Assembly: GCF_027594825.1 (NCBI RefSeq)
Contig: NZ_CP088930.1
Coordinates: forward strand, 2,975,019-3,039,018
Origin: Serratia liquefaciens
Lineage (GTDB): Bacteria > Pseudomonadota > Gammaproteobacteria > Enterobacterales > Enterobacteriaceae
DNA length: 64,000 bases
Direction of reading: 5' to 3'
Below, piece by piece: positions 29,678-39,336 of the stretch. The notes under the pieces were generated by a model. It saw only the letters and a list, made by a program, of their open reading frames with translations, was not told where the DNA came from and searched no databases. Each line of letters begins with the position of its first letter. The stretch's first letter is position 1. A program made the translations under genes and the position numbers.

Positions 29678-31069
29678 ATGAGCACTGAATCCCAGCTTCT
29701 TTACAGCCAGTTACCCGCCATCGATCGCCTGCTGCGCGATCCCGCTATCGAACCGCTGGTGACGCAGCACGGACAAACGCTGATTGGCGAGTTACTGCGT
29801 CAATTGCAACTGCAGGCGCGTGAAACCATTAAGCACCATCAAAGGTTACCCGACTGGTGCGGCGACTGGGCACAGGCGCTCAGCGCGGGGCTGGAGCAAT
29901 GGCAGCGCCCGGCATTGGCGCCGGTATTCAACCTCAGCGGCACCGTGCTGCACACCAACCTTGGCCGGGCCCTGCTGGCGCAGCCGGTGATAGAGGCGGT
30001 GACAGATTCCATGAGTGCGGCGGTGACGCTGGAATACGATCTGGACGGTGCCGGCCGTGGGCACCGCGATCGCGCGGTGGCGGATTTATTGTGCCAACTG
30101 ACCGGTGCGGAAGACGCCTGCATCGTCAACAACAATGCGGCTGCGGTGTTGCTGATGTTGGCGGCGATCGCCCCCGGCAAGCAGGTGGTGGTATCGCGTG
30201 GCGAACTGGTGGAAATTGGCGGTGCGTTTCGTATTCCCGACGTCATGCGCCAGGCCGGTTGCCAACTGGTCGAGGTCGGTACGACCAACCGCACCCACCT
30301 GAAAGATTACCGCAACGCGATTAACGAACAGACCGGGCTGCTGATGAAGGTGCATACCAGCAATTACAGCATCCAGGGCTTTACCGCCGCGGTGGAGGAA
30401 GCCGAACTGGCGCAGCTCGGCGCAGAGCATGGCCTGCCGACCGCCACCGATCTGGGCAGCGGCTCGTTGATTGATATGGCGCAATATGGTCTGCCGGCAG
30501 AACCCATGCCGCAGCGATTGCTGGCCGCCGGGGTAGATTTGGTGACGTTCTCCGGCGACAAGCTGCTCGGCGGCCCGCAGGCCGGCATCATCGTCGGCAA
30601 AAAGGCGCTGATCGCCCGGCTGCAGCAACACCCTCTGAAGCGTGCGCTGCGCGTTGGCAAACTGACGTTGGCGGCGCTGGAAGCGACCTTGCGACTTTAT
30701 CAACAGCCCGAACTGTTGGCACAACGGCTGCCGACGCTGCGGCTATTGACCCGCCCGCAGCAGGCGATGCAGGACTCTGCCGAACGCCTGTTGCAGGCGC
30801 TGGCGCCGCAGTTTGCCGGGCATTTCCAACTGCGCACCGAACCCTGCTGGTCGCAGATTGGCAGCGGTTCATTGCCGGTCGATCGGCTGCCCAGCTATGC
30901 CTTGACCTTTGCGCCGCTCGATGGCCGTGGCGCAACGCTGGAAGCGCTGGCAGAGCGCTGGCGTCGGCTGCCGCAGCCGGTGATAGGCCGAATTAACGAC
31001 GGCAGGCTGTGGCTCGATCTGCGCTGCCTGGAGCAGGAAGACGCGCTGATTGAGGCCCTGAGCGCATGA
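29678..31069 (+). CDS. selA: L-seryl-tRNA(Sec) selenium transferase
   Basis: A 463-residue PLP enzyme that converts Ser-tRNA(Sec) to Sec-tRNA(Sec) using selenophosphate. The PLP lysine is Lys295 in [13 protein letters not shown], the same number as in E. coli. HTNLGRALL and [14 protein letters not shown] are signature blocks. It overlaps selB by 4 bp (ATGA), forming one operon. It serves fdoG in this window. Confidence 0.98.
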   Translation: MSTESQLLYSQLPAIDRLLRDPAIEPLVTQHGQTLIGELLRQLQLQARETIKHHQRLPDWCGDWAQALSAGLEQWQRPALAPVFNLSGTVLHTNLGRALLAQPVIEAVTDSMSAAVTLEYDLDGAGRGHRDRAVADLLCQLTGAEDACIVNNNAAAVLLMLAAIAPGKQVVVSRGELVEIGGAFRIPDVMRQAGCQLVEVGTTNRTHLKDYRNAINEQTGLLMKVHTSNYSIQGFTAAVEEAELAQLGAEHGLPTATDLGSGSLIDMAQYGLPAEPMPQRLLAAGVDLVTFSGDKLLGGPQAGIIVGKKALIARLQQHPLKRALRVGKLTLAALEATLRLYQQPELLAQRLPTLRLLTRPQQAMQDSAERLLQALAPQFAGHFQLRTEPCWSQIGSGSLPVDRLPSYALTFAPLDGRGATLEALAERWRRLPQPVIGRINDGRLWLDLRCLEQEDALIEALSA

Positions 31070-32907
31070 TTATTGCTACTGCCGGCCATGTCGATCATGG
31101 CAAAACCACCCTGCTGCAAGCGATCTCCGGGATCAATGCGGATCGCCTGCCGGAAGAGAAACGCCGTGGCATGACCATAGATCTGGGTTATGCCTACTGG
31201 CCGCAACCCGATGGCCGGGTGCTGGGCTTTATCGACGTGCCGGGACACGAGAAATTCCTCGCCAATATGCTGGCGGGCGTTGGCGGCATTGACCATGCCT
31301 TGCTGGTGGTGGCTTGCGATGATGGCGTCATGGCGCAAACCCGCGAGCACCTGGCGATATTGCGATTGAGCGGGCGTCCGGCGCTGACGGTGGCCTTGAC
31401 CAAAGCCGATCGGGTGGATGAAGCGCGTGTCGAAGAGGTTCGACAGCAGCTTGACGAGGAGCTGAGGCGCCAGGGTTGGCCACAGGCACCGGTGTTTGTC
31501 ACCGCCGCGCCTCAGTCGCAGGGGATCGACGCACTGCGCGCACATCTACTGGCGTTGCAGCCTGACGAACATGCGGTAACGCGCCGCTTCCGCCTGGCGG
31601 TCGATCGCGCGTTCAGCGTGAAAGGCGCCGGTCTGGTGGTAACCGGTACCGCGTTGGGGGGACAGGTTGCGGTGGGCGATACGCTGTGGCTGACCGGCGC
31701 TGACGCGCCGGTGCGGGTGCGCGGTTTGCACGCCCAAAACCAACCGGCTGAGCAAGCGCAGGCTGGGCAGCGCATTGCGCTGAATATTAGCGGTGACGTC
31801 AGCAAAGAGCAGGTCGCCCGCGGCGATTGGTTGCTGGCGCAAAAGCCGGCGATCGCCGCCGAACGAATTCTGGTGGCGTTAGATAAGGATTTGCCGATAA
31901 AGCACTGGCAGCCGCTGCATTTGCATCATGCTGCCAGCCATATCACCGGACGTGTTTCGTTGCTCAGTGATGGGCTGGCAGAACTGATCCTCGACCGTCC
32001 GCTATGGCTGGCCGAAAACGACCGGCTGGTGCTGCGCGATATTGGCGCACGCCAAACCCTGGGCGGCGCAAGGGTGCTGAGCTTGACGACGCCCAAACGC
32101 GGTAAGCGCCAACCCGAGTATTTGGCCTGGCTGACGGCGTTGGCGCAGGCCGACGATGACAGTCAGGTGCTGGCGCTGCATTTGCCCAAGGGCGCGCTGG
32201 ATCTGGCGGCCTTTGCCTGGGCGCGACAACTGACCGAGAAACCGCTGGCGGCGTTGTTGGCGAGTCATGAGTTGCTGATTGCCGGCGATAGGGCATTGGC
32301 GCAGGAGAATGCACAGCTGGATCAGCAGCGCCTGCTGCAGGTGTTGGCCGAGTATCACCAGCAGCATGCCGATCAGCTCGGCCTGGGGCGTGCACGGCTG
32401 CGGCGCATGGCGGTGCCGCAACTGTCTGAGCCATTGGCATTTATGATGATCGATCGGCTGCTGGCTGCCGGTTTACTCAGCAATACGCGCGGGTGGCTGC
32501 ACCTGCCGGAGCACGGTTTGGCGTTCAGCGCCGAAGAGCAAATCCTGTGGGCCCGTATTGAACCGCTTTTCGGCGACGAAGCCTGGTGGGTGCGCGATCT
32601 GGCTGCTGAATTGGGCGAGGATGAGGCACAGGTGAGGACCACGCTGCGTAAAGCCGCTCAGTTGGGCCATGTCACGGCAGTGGTGGTGGATCGTTACTAT
32701 CTTAGCCAACGGATAGAACAATTCGCCGCGTTGATCCGTGAATTGGATGAAACGCAGGGCAGCGCCAACGCTGCCGATTTTCGTGACCGGCTCGGCGTGG
32801 GCCGTAAACTGGCCATTCAGGTGCTGGAATTTTTCGACCGCAGCGGATTCACCCGCCGCAAGGGTAACCAACACCTGCTGCGCGACGGCGGGTTGTTTAA
32901 AATGTGA
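31066..32907 (+). CDS. selB: Selenocysteine-specific elongation factor
   Basis: A 613-residue GTPase that brings Sec-tRNA(Sec) to UGA codons marked by a SECIS. G motifs: [13 protein letters not shown] (P-loop, residues 6-18), DVPGHEKF (G3) and TKAD (G4). The C-terminal third holds the winged helices that bind the SECIS. It is coupled to selA. Immediately downstream the base composition drops and the darT-darG cassette begins. Confidence 0.98.
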   Translation: MIIATAGHVDHGKTTLLQAISGINADRLPEEKRRGMTIDLGYAYWPQPDGRVLGFIDVPGHEKFLANMLAGVGGIDHALLVVACDDGVMAQTREHLAILRLSGRPALTVALTKADRVDEARVEEVRQQLDEELRRQGWPQAPVFVTAAPQSQGIDALRAHLLALQPDEHAVTRRFRLAVDRAFSVKGAGLVVTGTALGGQVAVGDTLWLTGADAPVRVRGLHAQNQPAEQAQAGQRIALNISGDVSKEQVARGDWLLAQKPAIAAERILVALDKDLPIKHWQPLHLHHAASHITGRVSLLSDGLAELILDRPLWLAENDRLVLRDIGARQTLGGARVLSLTTPKRGKRQPEYLAWLTALAQADDDSQVLALHLPKGALDLAAFAWARQLTEKPLAALLASHELLIAGDRALAQENAQLDQQRLLQVLAEYHQQHADQLGLGRARLRRMAVPQLSEPLAFMMIDRLLAAGLLSNTRGWLHLPEHGLAFSAEEQILWARIEPLFGDEAWWVRDLAAELGEDEAQVRTTLRKAAQLGHVTAVVVDRYYLSQRIEQFAALIRELDETQGSANAADFRDRLGVGRKLAIQVLEFFDRSGFTRRKGNQHLLRDGGLFKM

Positions 32908-32981
32908 TGTTGCTTTAACCACATTTGTTCAATATTTGATAGATTACATCAGTAAATTTAATGTGTTTAAGGATGAATATC

Positions 32982-33575
32982 ATGGGAAATATTGAGCATG
33001 GACAACTGCTATATCATTTAACCAGTTTGAGCAATTTACCTTCTATTTTGCGATTAGGTTTATTAACTCGTGCTGAACTAAAACCTGAATTATTTGAAGA
33101 TGTTGCAGACGGAGATATTTTAGAAAAACGAAAAAAATTGGGTTTGGACTACCGAGTTCCATTCCACTTTTTTGCCAATAATCCTTTTGACGGAAGGGTT
33201 CAATTCGAACATCGAGATAAACAGTTTATTATCATTAGTGTCCGTCGCGATATTGCAGCACGCGATAATTGGCACATCGTTCCTCGTCACCCTCTTTCTC
33301 ATGAAGAAATACAATTATTTGATTATCTAAAAGGTATTGAACTTATTGACTGGGAAAGTATGGAGCGGCGTGATTATCATGATAGCAAATCAAAATGTGT
33401 TTGCATGGCGGAGTGTTTAGCTCCGGGAAAGGTTGAACCTACGTTTTTTTACGCTATTTGGTGTAAAGATGAGAGTACGAAGCAGCAAGTAGATGCGTTG
33501 CTTACACAGACGAAATATACTCCCCGAGTGACCGTTAACCAATGGATGTTTCTAAAGCAGCATGGCGAACTATAA
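32982..33575 (+). CDS. DarT-like ADP-ribosyltransferase (divergent first copy)
   Basis: A 197-residue protein of the DarT (DUF4433) fold. Motifs in order: HLTSLSNLPSILRLGLL (residues 12-28, NAD-binding helix), VPFHFFANNPFDGR (59-72, the strand-loop that corresponds to [10 protein letters not shown] in DarT), and MAECLAPG with Glu144 in the place of the catalytic glutamate. It is only distantly like the second DarT next to it, and has His12 where that has Arg16. ATG 32982 has AAGGA eight bases upstream. It overlaps the next gene by 14 bp. By family it would modify DNA bases with ADP-ribose; whether it is active and which base it prefers is not known. The codon use is AT-richer than its neighbours, suggesting transfer. 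Confidence 0.8.
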   Translation: MGNIEHGQLLYHLTSLSNLPSILRLGLLTRAELKPELFEDVADGDILEKRKKLGLDYRVPFHFFANNPFDGRVQFEHRDKQFIIISVRRDIAARDNWHIVPRHPLSHEEIQLFDYLKGIELIDWESMERRDYHDSKSKCVCMAECLAPGKVEPTFFYAIWCKDESTKQQVDALLTQTKYTPRVTVNQWMFLKQHGEL

Positions 33576-34218
33576 GAGCCTGAACCCCCAAAAAGCGCTG
33601 ATTTGGCGTATCGTCCATAAGGATAATCTTCCTTGGATTCTGGCTAATGGTTTGTATGCGGGTAGTAGCCAGAAAAAAGCGGCTGACTGGGTGAGTATCG
33701 GCAACATGGAACTCATTGAACGTCGTAAACAACGTAAGGTGCCTGTAGCACCTGGTGGGACACTCAACGACTATATCCCTTTCTATTTCACTCCTTTTTC
33801 GCCGATGCTGTACAATATTCATACTGGTCGGGGGGGCGTAGCCCGGCAGGCTAACGAGGATATTGTCATCTTGGTTTCAAGCCTGCATCGGTTACAGCAG
33901 CAAGAGTTGATTTATGTGTTTACCGATCGTCATGCATATACCCCTATGGCAGGTTATTATAGCCATCTTGCGCAGTTAGATAAAATTGATTGGGAACTGT
34001 TGCAGCAACGTAATTTCCACCGGGAACCCGATAAACCTGAACAAATCGAACGTTACCAAGCCGAAGCCTTGGTTCATCAGCATTTGCCTGTCGCTGCACT
34101 GTTGGGCATTGTTTGTTATAGCTCGACGTTACAAGAAAAATTGCAAAAAGAATTTGGTCATTTACTGAACATACAGTGTTTGCCTGGTTGGTATTTTAAT
34201 AGTGGGGGGAGCCAATGA
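33562..34218 (+). CDS. darT: DarT ssDNA ADP-ribosyltransferase toxin
   Basis: A 218-residue toxin closely similar to the enteropathogenic E. coli type (DarT2): [20 protein letters not shown] at the N-terminus with Arg16, [21 protein letters not shown] (residues 72-92), VFTDRHAY, and the catalytic Glu168 in RYQAEALV. DarT adds ADP-ribose to thymidine in single-stranded DNA and blocks replication, including that of phage. It starts within the end of the preceding DarT-like gene and overlaps darG by 4 bp (ATGA), so all three are translationally coupled. No clear separate ribosome site is seen. Confidence 0.92.
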   Translation: MANYKSLNPQKALIWRIVHKDNLPWILANGLYAGSSQKKAADWVSIGNMELIERRKQRKVPVAPGGTLNDYIPFYFTPFSPMLYNIHTGRGGVARQANEDIVILVSSLHRLQQQELIYVFTDRHAYTPMAGYYSHLAQLDKIDWELLQQRNFHREPDKPEQIERYQAEALVHQHLPVAALLGIVCYSSTLQEKLQKEFGHLLNIQCLPGWYFNSGGSQ

Positions 34219-35291
34219 TTCGTTTTACACAAGGTAACCTGTTGGATGCGCCCGTAGAGGCGCTGGTCAATACTGTTAATACCGTCGGGGTCATGGGTAA
34301 AGGTATTGCCCTGATGTTCAAAGAACGTTTCCCTGCCAATATGAATGCCTATGCAGCGGCATGTAAGGCCGAGACGGTGCAAACGGGTAAAATGTTTGTT
34401 ACTGATACCGGGGAACTAATGGGACCGCGTTGGATTATTAATTTTCCAACTAAACAACATTGGCGCAGTCCGTCTAAATTAGAGTGGATTATTGAAGGGT
34501 TACGCGATCTACGCCTTATCATCATCCAAAATAAGATTGCTTCAATTGCTATCCCGCCGCTTGGGGCCGGGCATGGTGGATTAAGTTGGCCTGTGGTTCG
34601 CGATGCGATTACCCAAGAGCTCAGCGATCTGCCTCAGGTGGATATTATTATTTATGAACCCATTGAAAAGTATCAAAATGTCGCAAAAAAAGTGGGTGTT
34701 GAAAAACTAACCCCAGCTCGAGCATTGATCGCTGAGTTAGTCCGTCGCTATTGGGTCTTGGGGATGGAGTGCAGTTTATTGGAAATACAAAAGCTGGCGT
34801 GGTTCCTGGAGCGCACAATCACCGCTCAACAAGTTGAAAACCCTTTGAGTCTCCAGTTTAAAGCTCAGAACTATGGCCCTTATGCGGACAGATTGCGTCA
34901 TTTGCTAAATGGGTTGGATGGAAGCTATTTGCAGTGCGAGAAACGTCTGGGTGACGCAAAGCCTTTGGATATTATCTGGTTTAATGATGCCAAGCGTGAT
35001 GTGGTTCTCGCTTATCTCAAAAGCGAAGCTAAAGCCTGGTTACCTGCGTTGCAGAAAACAACGGAGTTGATTGATGGTTTTGAATCACCTTATGGATTGG
35101 AACTGCTCTCGACAATTGATTGGTTAGTCTACCAGGAACATATTTCTGCTGATGAGGAGTCGCTGGCGGAAGGTCTTCGTCACTGGCCAGCAGGCGAACG
35201 TTGGGCACAACGGAAGGTAGGGTTATTCGATAAAACGGCAATAAATATGGCGTTAACCCGCTTACAAACATTATATCCCCCTCATGCTTGA
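34215..35291 (+). CDS. darG: DarG antitoxin: DNA ADP-ribosylglycohydrolase macrodomain plus DarT-binding domain
   Basis: A 358-residue antitoxin. Residues 1 to about 155 are a macrodomain ([41 protein letters not shown]) that removes ADP-ribose from DNA. Residues about 165-358 (beginning [15 protein letters not shown]) match the DarG C-terminal domain, which in studied systems binds and blocks DarT. It is the last gene of the cassette, with GGGGGGAG as ribosome site, and is followed by a strong hairpin. It faces two toxins here, not one. Confidence 0.93.
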   Translation: MIRFTQGNLLDAPVEALVNTVNTVGVMGKGIALMFKERFPANMNAYAAACKAETVQTGKMFVTDTGELMGPRWIINFPTKQHWRSPSKLEWIIEGLRDLRLIIIQNKIASIAIPPLGAGHGGLSWPVVRDAITQELSDLPQVDIIIYEPIEKYQNVAKKVGVEKLTPARALIAELVRRYWVLGMECSLLEIQKLAWFLERTITAQQVENPLSLQFKAQNYGPYADRLRHLLNGLDGSYLQCEKRLGDAKPLDIIWFNDAKRDVVLAYLKSEAKAWLPALQKTTELIDGFESPYGLELLSTIDWLVYQEHISADEESLAEGLRHWPAGERWAQRKVGLFDKTAINMALTRLQTLYPPHA

Positions 35292-35322
35292 TGGGGGTCA
35301 GTTTATCAAACTGCCCCCCATC
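35290..35322. terminator. Long hairpin between darG and mdfA
   Basis: A 15-bp stem with one mismatch (gatgggggtcagttt / aaactgccccccatc) and a 3-nt loop lies between the convergent darG and mdfA stops. T runs are lacking, but its place and stability suggest it ends or protects both transcripts. Confidence 0.6.
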
Positions 35323-35330
35323 AGATGAGA

Positions 35331-36578
35331 TTACATGCTTGTCGTTGCCGTCGGCGTCGCGTCGCCGCTGCGGCGTTTGCTGAGGAACAGCGCCACCAGT
35401 GCCAGCCAGCACAGGCCACTGAGCAGGTTGAACAGATTGAACAGCCCGCTGCCGCCCCACACGTAAGCCACTTTTGCCAGCTCGATACCGACGGTGAACA
35501 CCATCATGCTCAACATGCCCATGGTGGCGGAGACCGTGCCTTTGCTGACGTTGCTCGAGAACAGCGTCAAACGGTACAGCCCGGCGTTGGCCAGCCCGAT
35601 ACCGTAGGCATACAGGCTGAGACCCGCGGTCATCCACAGGTAGGCATGGCTGGAGAATATCGTCGCCAGCGCCGCGATCAGCAGACCCACCATCATCGGC
35701 CCTGCACCCAATTTGATCAGGCGAGGTACGCTGTTCTTGCCGGTCAGACGTGCCAGCGTCAGGTTGCCGAGGATCAGCGCGCCGAACACCGGAATTTGCA
35801 GCAGACCGTAATCCAGCGTCGACAGCGATTCGCCGCTGATCAGGATCACCGGCGATTGGGCAATCCAGGCCAGCAGCGGCAGGCTGGCAAAACCGATGGC
35901 CAATGCGCCGCAGATAAAGCGACGGTTGGACAGTACCTGACGATAGTCGCGCCACAGGTTGGCAGCCGAGAATTTCTCACCTTGCAGCGAGGCCGTTTCC
36001 GGCATCGCTTTCCACAGGCCATAAAAGGCAAACGCCGCCAGCGCGGCGAACAGCACGAACATGCTCTGCCACGGCGCGACGTGGATCAGCGCTGCACCGG
36101 CCAAGGGCCCGAGCAGCGGGGCGATCAGCGCCACGTTGGCCATCAGCGCGGTGATTTTGATGCACACCGACTCTTCAAACGACTCCTGGATGGTGGCGTA
36201 ACCCACGGCGCCGATAAAGCACAGGCCAATCCCCTGCAGGAACCGCATAAAGATAAACTGTTCGATGCTGGTCACCAGCAAAATGGCCAGGCAGGCGACG
36301 ATAAAGAACGCCACGCCGGCCAGCATGACCGGGCGACGTCCGCGACGATCCGACAATGGCCCCAGCAGCCATTGCAGGAAAATACCGCCGGCCAGATAAG
36401 CGGTCATTGAGGTTGGCACCCACTCTTCACCGGCGTTGAAATCGGCCACTACTGCCAACATGCCAGGCTGGATCATATCGTTGGCGATATAGGTAGCGAA
36501 CTCGAACAGCACCAGACAAAGTGGGAATAAAAGCGCCTGTCGACCCAAGCGAGCCGCAGGTGGTAACGTTGTTTTCAT
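35331..36578 (-). CDS. mdfA: Multidrug efflux MFS transporter MdfA
   Basis: A 415-residue, 12-helix drug/proton antiporter. It matches E. coli MdfA closely, including the membrane acids Glu26 and Asp34 ([19 protein letters not shown]), the motif-A loop [13 protein letters not shown] and the [12 protein letters not shown] block. MdfA exports chloramphenicol, fluoroquinolones and cationic dyes and helps in alkaline pH. The 5' region on the minus strand holds two hairpins (36673-36693 and 36649-36668). Confidence 0.96.
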   Translation of the reverse strand: MKTTLPPAARLGRQALLFPLCLVLFEFATYIANDMIQPGMLAVVADFNAGEEWVPTSMTAYLAGGIFLQWLLGPLSDRRGRRPVMLAGVAFFIVACLAILLVTSIEQFIFMRFLQGIGLCFIGAVGYATIQESFEESVCIKITALMANVALIAPLLGPLAGAALIHVAPWQSMFVLFAALAAFAFYGLWKAMPETASLQGEKFSAANLWRDYRQVLSNRRFICGALAIGFASLPLLAWIAQSPVILISGESLSTLDYGLLQIPVFGALILGNLTLARLTGKNSVPRLIKLGAGPMMVGLLIAALATIFSSHAYLWMTAGLSLYAYGIGLANAGLYRLTLFSSNVSKGTVSATMGMLSMMVFTVGIELAKVAYVWGGSGLFNLFNLLSGLCWLALVALFLSKRRSGDATPTATTSM

Positions 36579-36648
36579 ATTTATCGTACTGAAAGTAAAG
36601 AAGAAATAAGGAACTGCCAGGGCGGGAAGCGCAATCTGAGCGAGTTGT

Positions 36649-36693
36649 GGCGGCTATTTTGCCGCCAATTGTTCACCTTAGCAACGATAAGGT
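36649..36693. other. Two hairpins in the mdfA-wecH gap
   Basis: caccttagcaacgataaggtg (7-bp perfect stem, 36673-36693) and tggcggc-tatttt-gccgcca (36650-36669) lie side by side in the 219-bp divergent gap between mdfA and wecH. They may be leader structures of mdfA or operator sites. Nothing in the sequence decides between these. Confidence 0.35.
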
Positions 36694-36797
36694 GTTGTTT
36701 CAGCACATTCTGATATTCGCCGCCGGGGTTGCCACCTGCACCTTCGCTCTATAACCTCATTTTAACAAACCAAGATGACAACATTGCGGGCGCGCTT

Positions 36798-37790
36798 TTG
36801 AGCAATAAAATTGGCTGGATAGATAACTTGCGCGCAGTGGCGTGCATGATGGTGGTGGTGATCCACGCCACCACCTACTACGTCACCAGCGGGGTGGCGG
36901 TGGGCGAACATAACTGGGACATTGCCAACGTGCTGAACTCTCTGTCGCGCGTTTCGGTACCCTTGTTTTTCATGATTTCCGGCTACCTGTTTTTCGGCGA
37001 GAAAAGCGCCGGCAAAAAGCATTTCATCCGCATTGGCTGCTGTATCGCGTTTTACAGCGCGGTGGCGCTGATTTATATCGCGGCGTTTACCAAAATCGGT
37101 TTCTGGCCGTCGCTGCGCGGCATATTGTTAAAGCCGGTGTTCTATCATCTGTGGTTCTTCTATGCGATTGCGGTGATTTATCTGCTGTCGCCGCTGATCA
37201 ACGTCAAACCGGTATCACGCCGCTACCTTGCCGGCGTGCTGGTGATCCTGGCGGTGATTGCCAATCCCAATACCGGCCCGCTGACTCTGGGTAACGCTCA
37301 CCTGCTGCCGGTCAATCTGTATATCTATGGGGATACCTTTTACTACCTGCTGTACGCGTTGGCCGGCCGGGCGATTGGCATGATGGAAACTCAGGGGCGA
37401 GGCGTCAGTTGGCTGGCGGCACTGGGGTTTGTGGCCAGCGTGGCGCTGATCATTCAGGGCACCAAAAGCCAGATGTTCATCAACGGCAACTTTGCCGATA
37501 CCTACTACATCTACTGTGGGCCGCTGGTGTTTATCGCTGCGGTAGCCCTGGTGGTGTGGTTCAAAAATTGTCTGTCCGAGCCGATAGGTTGGTTGGCGAC
37601 TTTTTCCCGACATTCGCTGGCGATCTACGGTTTTCACGCCATTATCGTCAATTTTATGCGCAGCCGTCACCTGACGCTGACCGCCTATCCGCTACTGGAT
37701 ATCTTTTGGGTATTTGGCGTGGCGCTGGCGCTCAGCCTGCTGTTGTCGATGGGGCTGCAGAAAATAGACCCTCGGCGACTGGTGTCATAA
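36798..37790 (+). CDS. wecH: O-acetyltransferase WecH
   Basis: A 330-residue integral membrane acyltransferase (acyl_transf_3) that O-acetylates enterobacterial common antigen. IGWIDNLRAVACMMVVVIHA contains the catalytic-type His of the family; NVLNSLSRVSVPLFFMISGYLFF and KPVFYHLWFFYAIAVIYL are conserved blocks. No ATG fits: the frame is open back to a TTG at 36729, and TTG 36798 (SNKIGWIDNLR) gives the length of the E. coli protein, so I prefer it. The stop overlaps the convergent regulator gene by 6 bp. Confidence 0.9.
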   Translation: MSNKIGWIDNLRAVACMMVVVIHATTYYVTSGVAVGEHNWDIANVLNSLSRVSVPLFFMISGYLFFGEKSAGKKHFIRIGCCIAFYSAVALIYIAAFTKIGFWPSLRGILLKPVFYHLWFFYAIAVIYLLSPLINVKPVSRRYLAGVLVILAVIANPNTGPLTLGNAHLLPVNLYIYGDTFYYLLYALAGRAIGMMETQGRGVSWLAALGFVASVALIIQGTKSQMFINGNFADTYYIYCGPLVFIAAVALVVWFKNCLSEPIGWLATFSRHSLAIYGFHAIIVNFMRSRHLTLTAYPLLDIFWVFGVALALSLLLSMGLQKIDPRRLVS

Positions 37791-38708
37791 CGCGGTTGAG
37801 CCGCGCTGCTGGGCACGTCGCAGTTGACGACCGGAGGAAAACCCCGCCGCCAGCGCTGCTTTTTCCAGCCCATAGCCCTGTTGCAGCCGCTGCTGCGCCA
37901 CCGCCAGCCGCAGCTGTTCATGGTATTCACGCACGCTGATGCCGACATGGCTACGGAACAGCCTGGCCAAATGGCGGCTGCTGACATGGGCCTTTTCCGC
38001 CACCTGCGGCACCGACCACTCGGCCTCGGGTTCGGCGGCCATCACGTCTTGCGCACGGTGCACCGCCGGGTGCAGATGGTTGCGGTAACGCAGCCAGGGG
38101 GAGAGCTGCGGGTCATCGCCGGAACGGCGAAAATACACCACCATTTCGCGGGCAATCTCCATTGCGCGTATTGCACCGCATTGACGGTTAATCAAATGCA
38201 GCGCCAGATCTATACCGGCGGTAATGCCGGCGCTGGTATACAGGTTGCGGTCTTCAACAAAGATACGGTTCTCTTTCACCTGCGCGGCCGGGGCCTGCTG
38301 ACGCATGCGTTCGATCACCTCATGGTGGGTGGTGCACTGGTAGCCGTTGAGCAGACCGGCCTGTGCCGCCAGCAGGGCGCCGGAGCAGATACAGACCAGC
38401 GTGATGCGCTGCTGCTGCAAATCGGGTTGCAGCGTCGCCAGCCAGTGGCGGGCCTGTGCGGCCGCCTGATGGTCGAAATCGCTGCGCGAATCGCGTGAAC
38501 CCGGCACCACCAAAATAGCGCCGTCTTCCAGCCGGGCAGGCAGCGGCTGCAGCTGGCTCAACGTCATGCCAATCGAACAGGTGATCTGTGGCAGCGGGCT
38601 GATGTAGTGCAGGCTGAATACCCCGGCCAAACGCAGGGTCTCGGCCGGGCCGCTGACGTCCAGCGACAGCGCGTTGGGCAGCATCAAAAAGTAGACGGCC
38701 TGCGGCAT
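37785..38708 (-). CDS. GlxA-family transcriptional regulator (DJ-1/PfpI plus AraC HTH)
   Basis: A 307-residue regulator. Residues 1 to about 170 form a DJ-1/PfpI-like domain, with CICSGALLAAQAGLLNG around the usual nucleophile position. Residues about 205-300 form an AraC-type double helix-turn-helix (WSVPQVAEKAHVSSRHLARLF, AALAAGFSSGRQLRRA). It starts 2 bp after the stop of the cysteine hydrolase gene and is most likely co-transcribed with it, so it probably senses the substrate of that hydrolase pathway. Confidence 0.9.
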   Translation of the reverse strand: MPQAVYFLMLPNALSLDVSGPAETLRLAGVFSLHYISPLPQITCSIGMTLSQLQPLPARLEDGAILVVPGSRDSRSDFDHQAAAQARHWLATLQPDLQQQRITLVCICSGALLAAQAGLLNGYQCTTHHEVIERMRQQAPAAQVKENRIFVEDRNLYTSAGITAGIDLALHLINRQCGAIRAMEIAREMVVYFRRSGDDPQLSPWLRYRNHLHPAVHRAQDVMAAEPEAEWSVPQVAEKAHVSSRHLARLFRSHVGISVREYHEQLRLAVAQQRLQQGYGLEKAALAAGFSSGRQLRRAQQRGSTAL

Positions 38709-38710
38709 GA

Positions 38711-39262
38711 TTACTCCTGTGAGAGTTGCGCCAGCACGGCATCCACGCTGGCGAGCTGGGCGAAGCGGTCGACCAGCACCGTCTCAGTATGCCGCTTGAG
38801 CTGTTCGGTGGTAAAGACTTCTCCATTGGGATGCTGCATCGGGAAAGTCATCGTGGCCTCGGTGACGAAAGTCACTCGATAGCCGAGATCGGACGCCACC
38901 CGGGTGGTGGTTTCGCAGCACTGTTCGGTGCGGATGCCGGAGATAATCAAGTGATCGATATCCCGTTGGCGCAGCCAGGCGTCCAGACCGGATTCGGTCA
39001 GTGCATTGTGCACCTGTTTATGAACGGTGACGTCTGCCTGATGGGTGAGGAACGGCAGCGGTTTTACCCAGCCGGATGCCAGGGAAAACGGCCCCTCCGG
39101 TGAGACGTGGAAAACATCAACCAGGGCTACGCCCTGCCGACGACAGCCTTGGATCAGCCGTGTCAGTGCCTGCTGGAAAGCGGGCAGATCTTCTTCCTGC
39201 CAGAATGGGCGATGCTGGAATGATTGTTGAACATCGATGATCAATAACGCGCTCTGTGACAT
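38711..39262 (-). CDS. Cysteine hydrolase, isochorismatase-like family
   Basis: A 183-residue protein with the three catalytic positions of the family: Asp in LLIIDVQQSF, Lys in TVHKQVHNAL and Cys in RTEQCCETT. Members hydrolyse amides such as nicotinamide, or isochorismate. ATG 39262 has GGAGGG upstream and follows the amidohydrolase gene in the same direction by about 100 bp, so an amide or ureide catabolic unit is plausible. The substrate is not known. Confidence 0.88.
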   Translation of the reverse strand: MSQSALLIIDVQQSFQHRPFWQEEDLPAFQQALTRLIQGCRRQGVALVDVFHVSPEGPFSLASGWVKPLPFLTHQADVTVHKQVHNALTESGLDAWLRQRDIDHLIISGIRTEQCCETTTRVASDLGYRVTFVTEATMTFPMQHPNGEVFTTEQLKRHTETVLVDRFAQLASVDAVLAQLSQE

Positions 39263-39336
39263 TTTCGGCCCTCCGCCAATGGGTATGACGCCATACTGCG
39301 CCGTTACCTTATCTGGCAGAAGGCCAAAAACGGCCA

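Noticed and set aside
36775..36801. ATG at 36775 as the wecH start
   Set aside because: It is out of frame and closes after eight codons.
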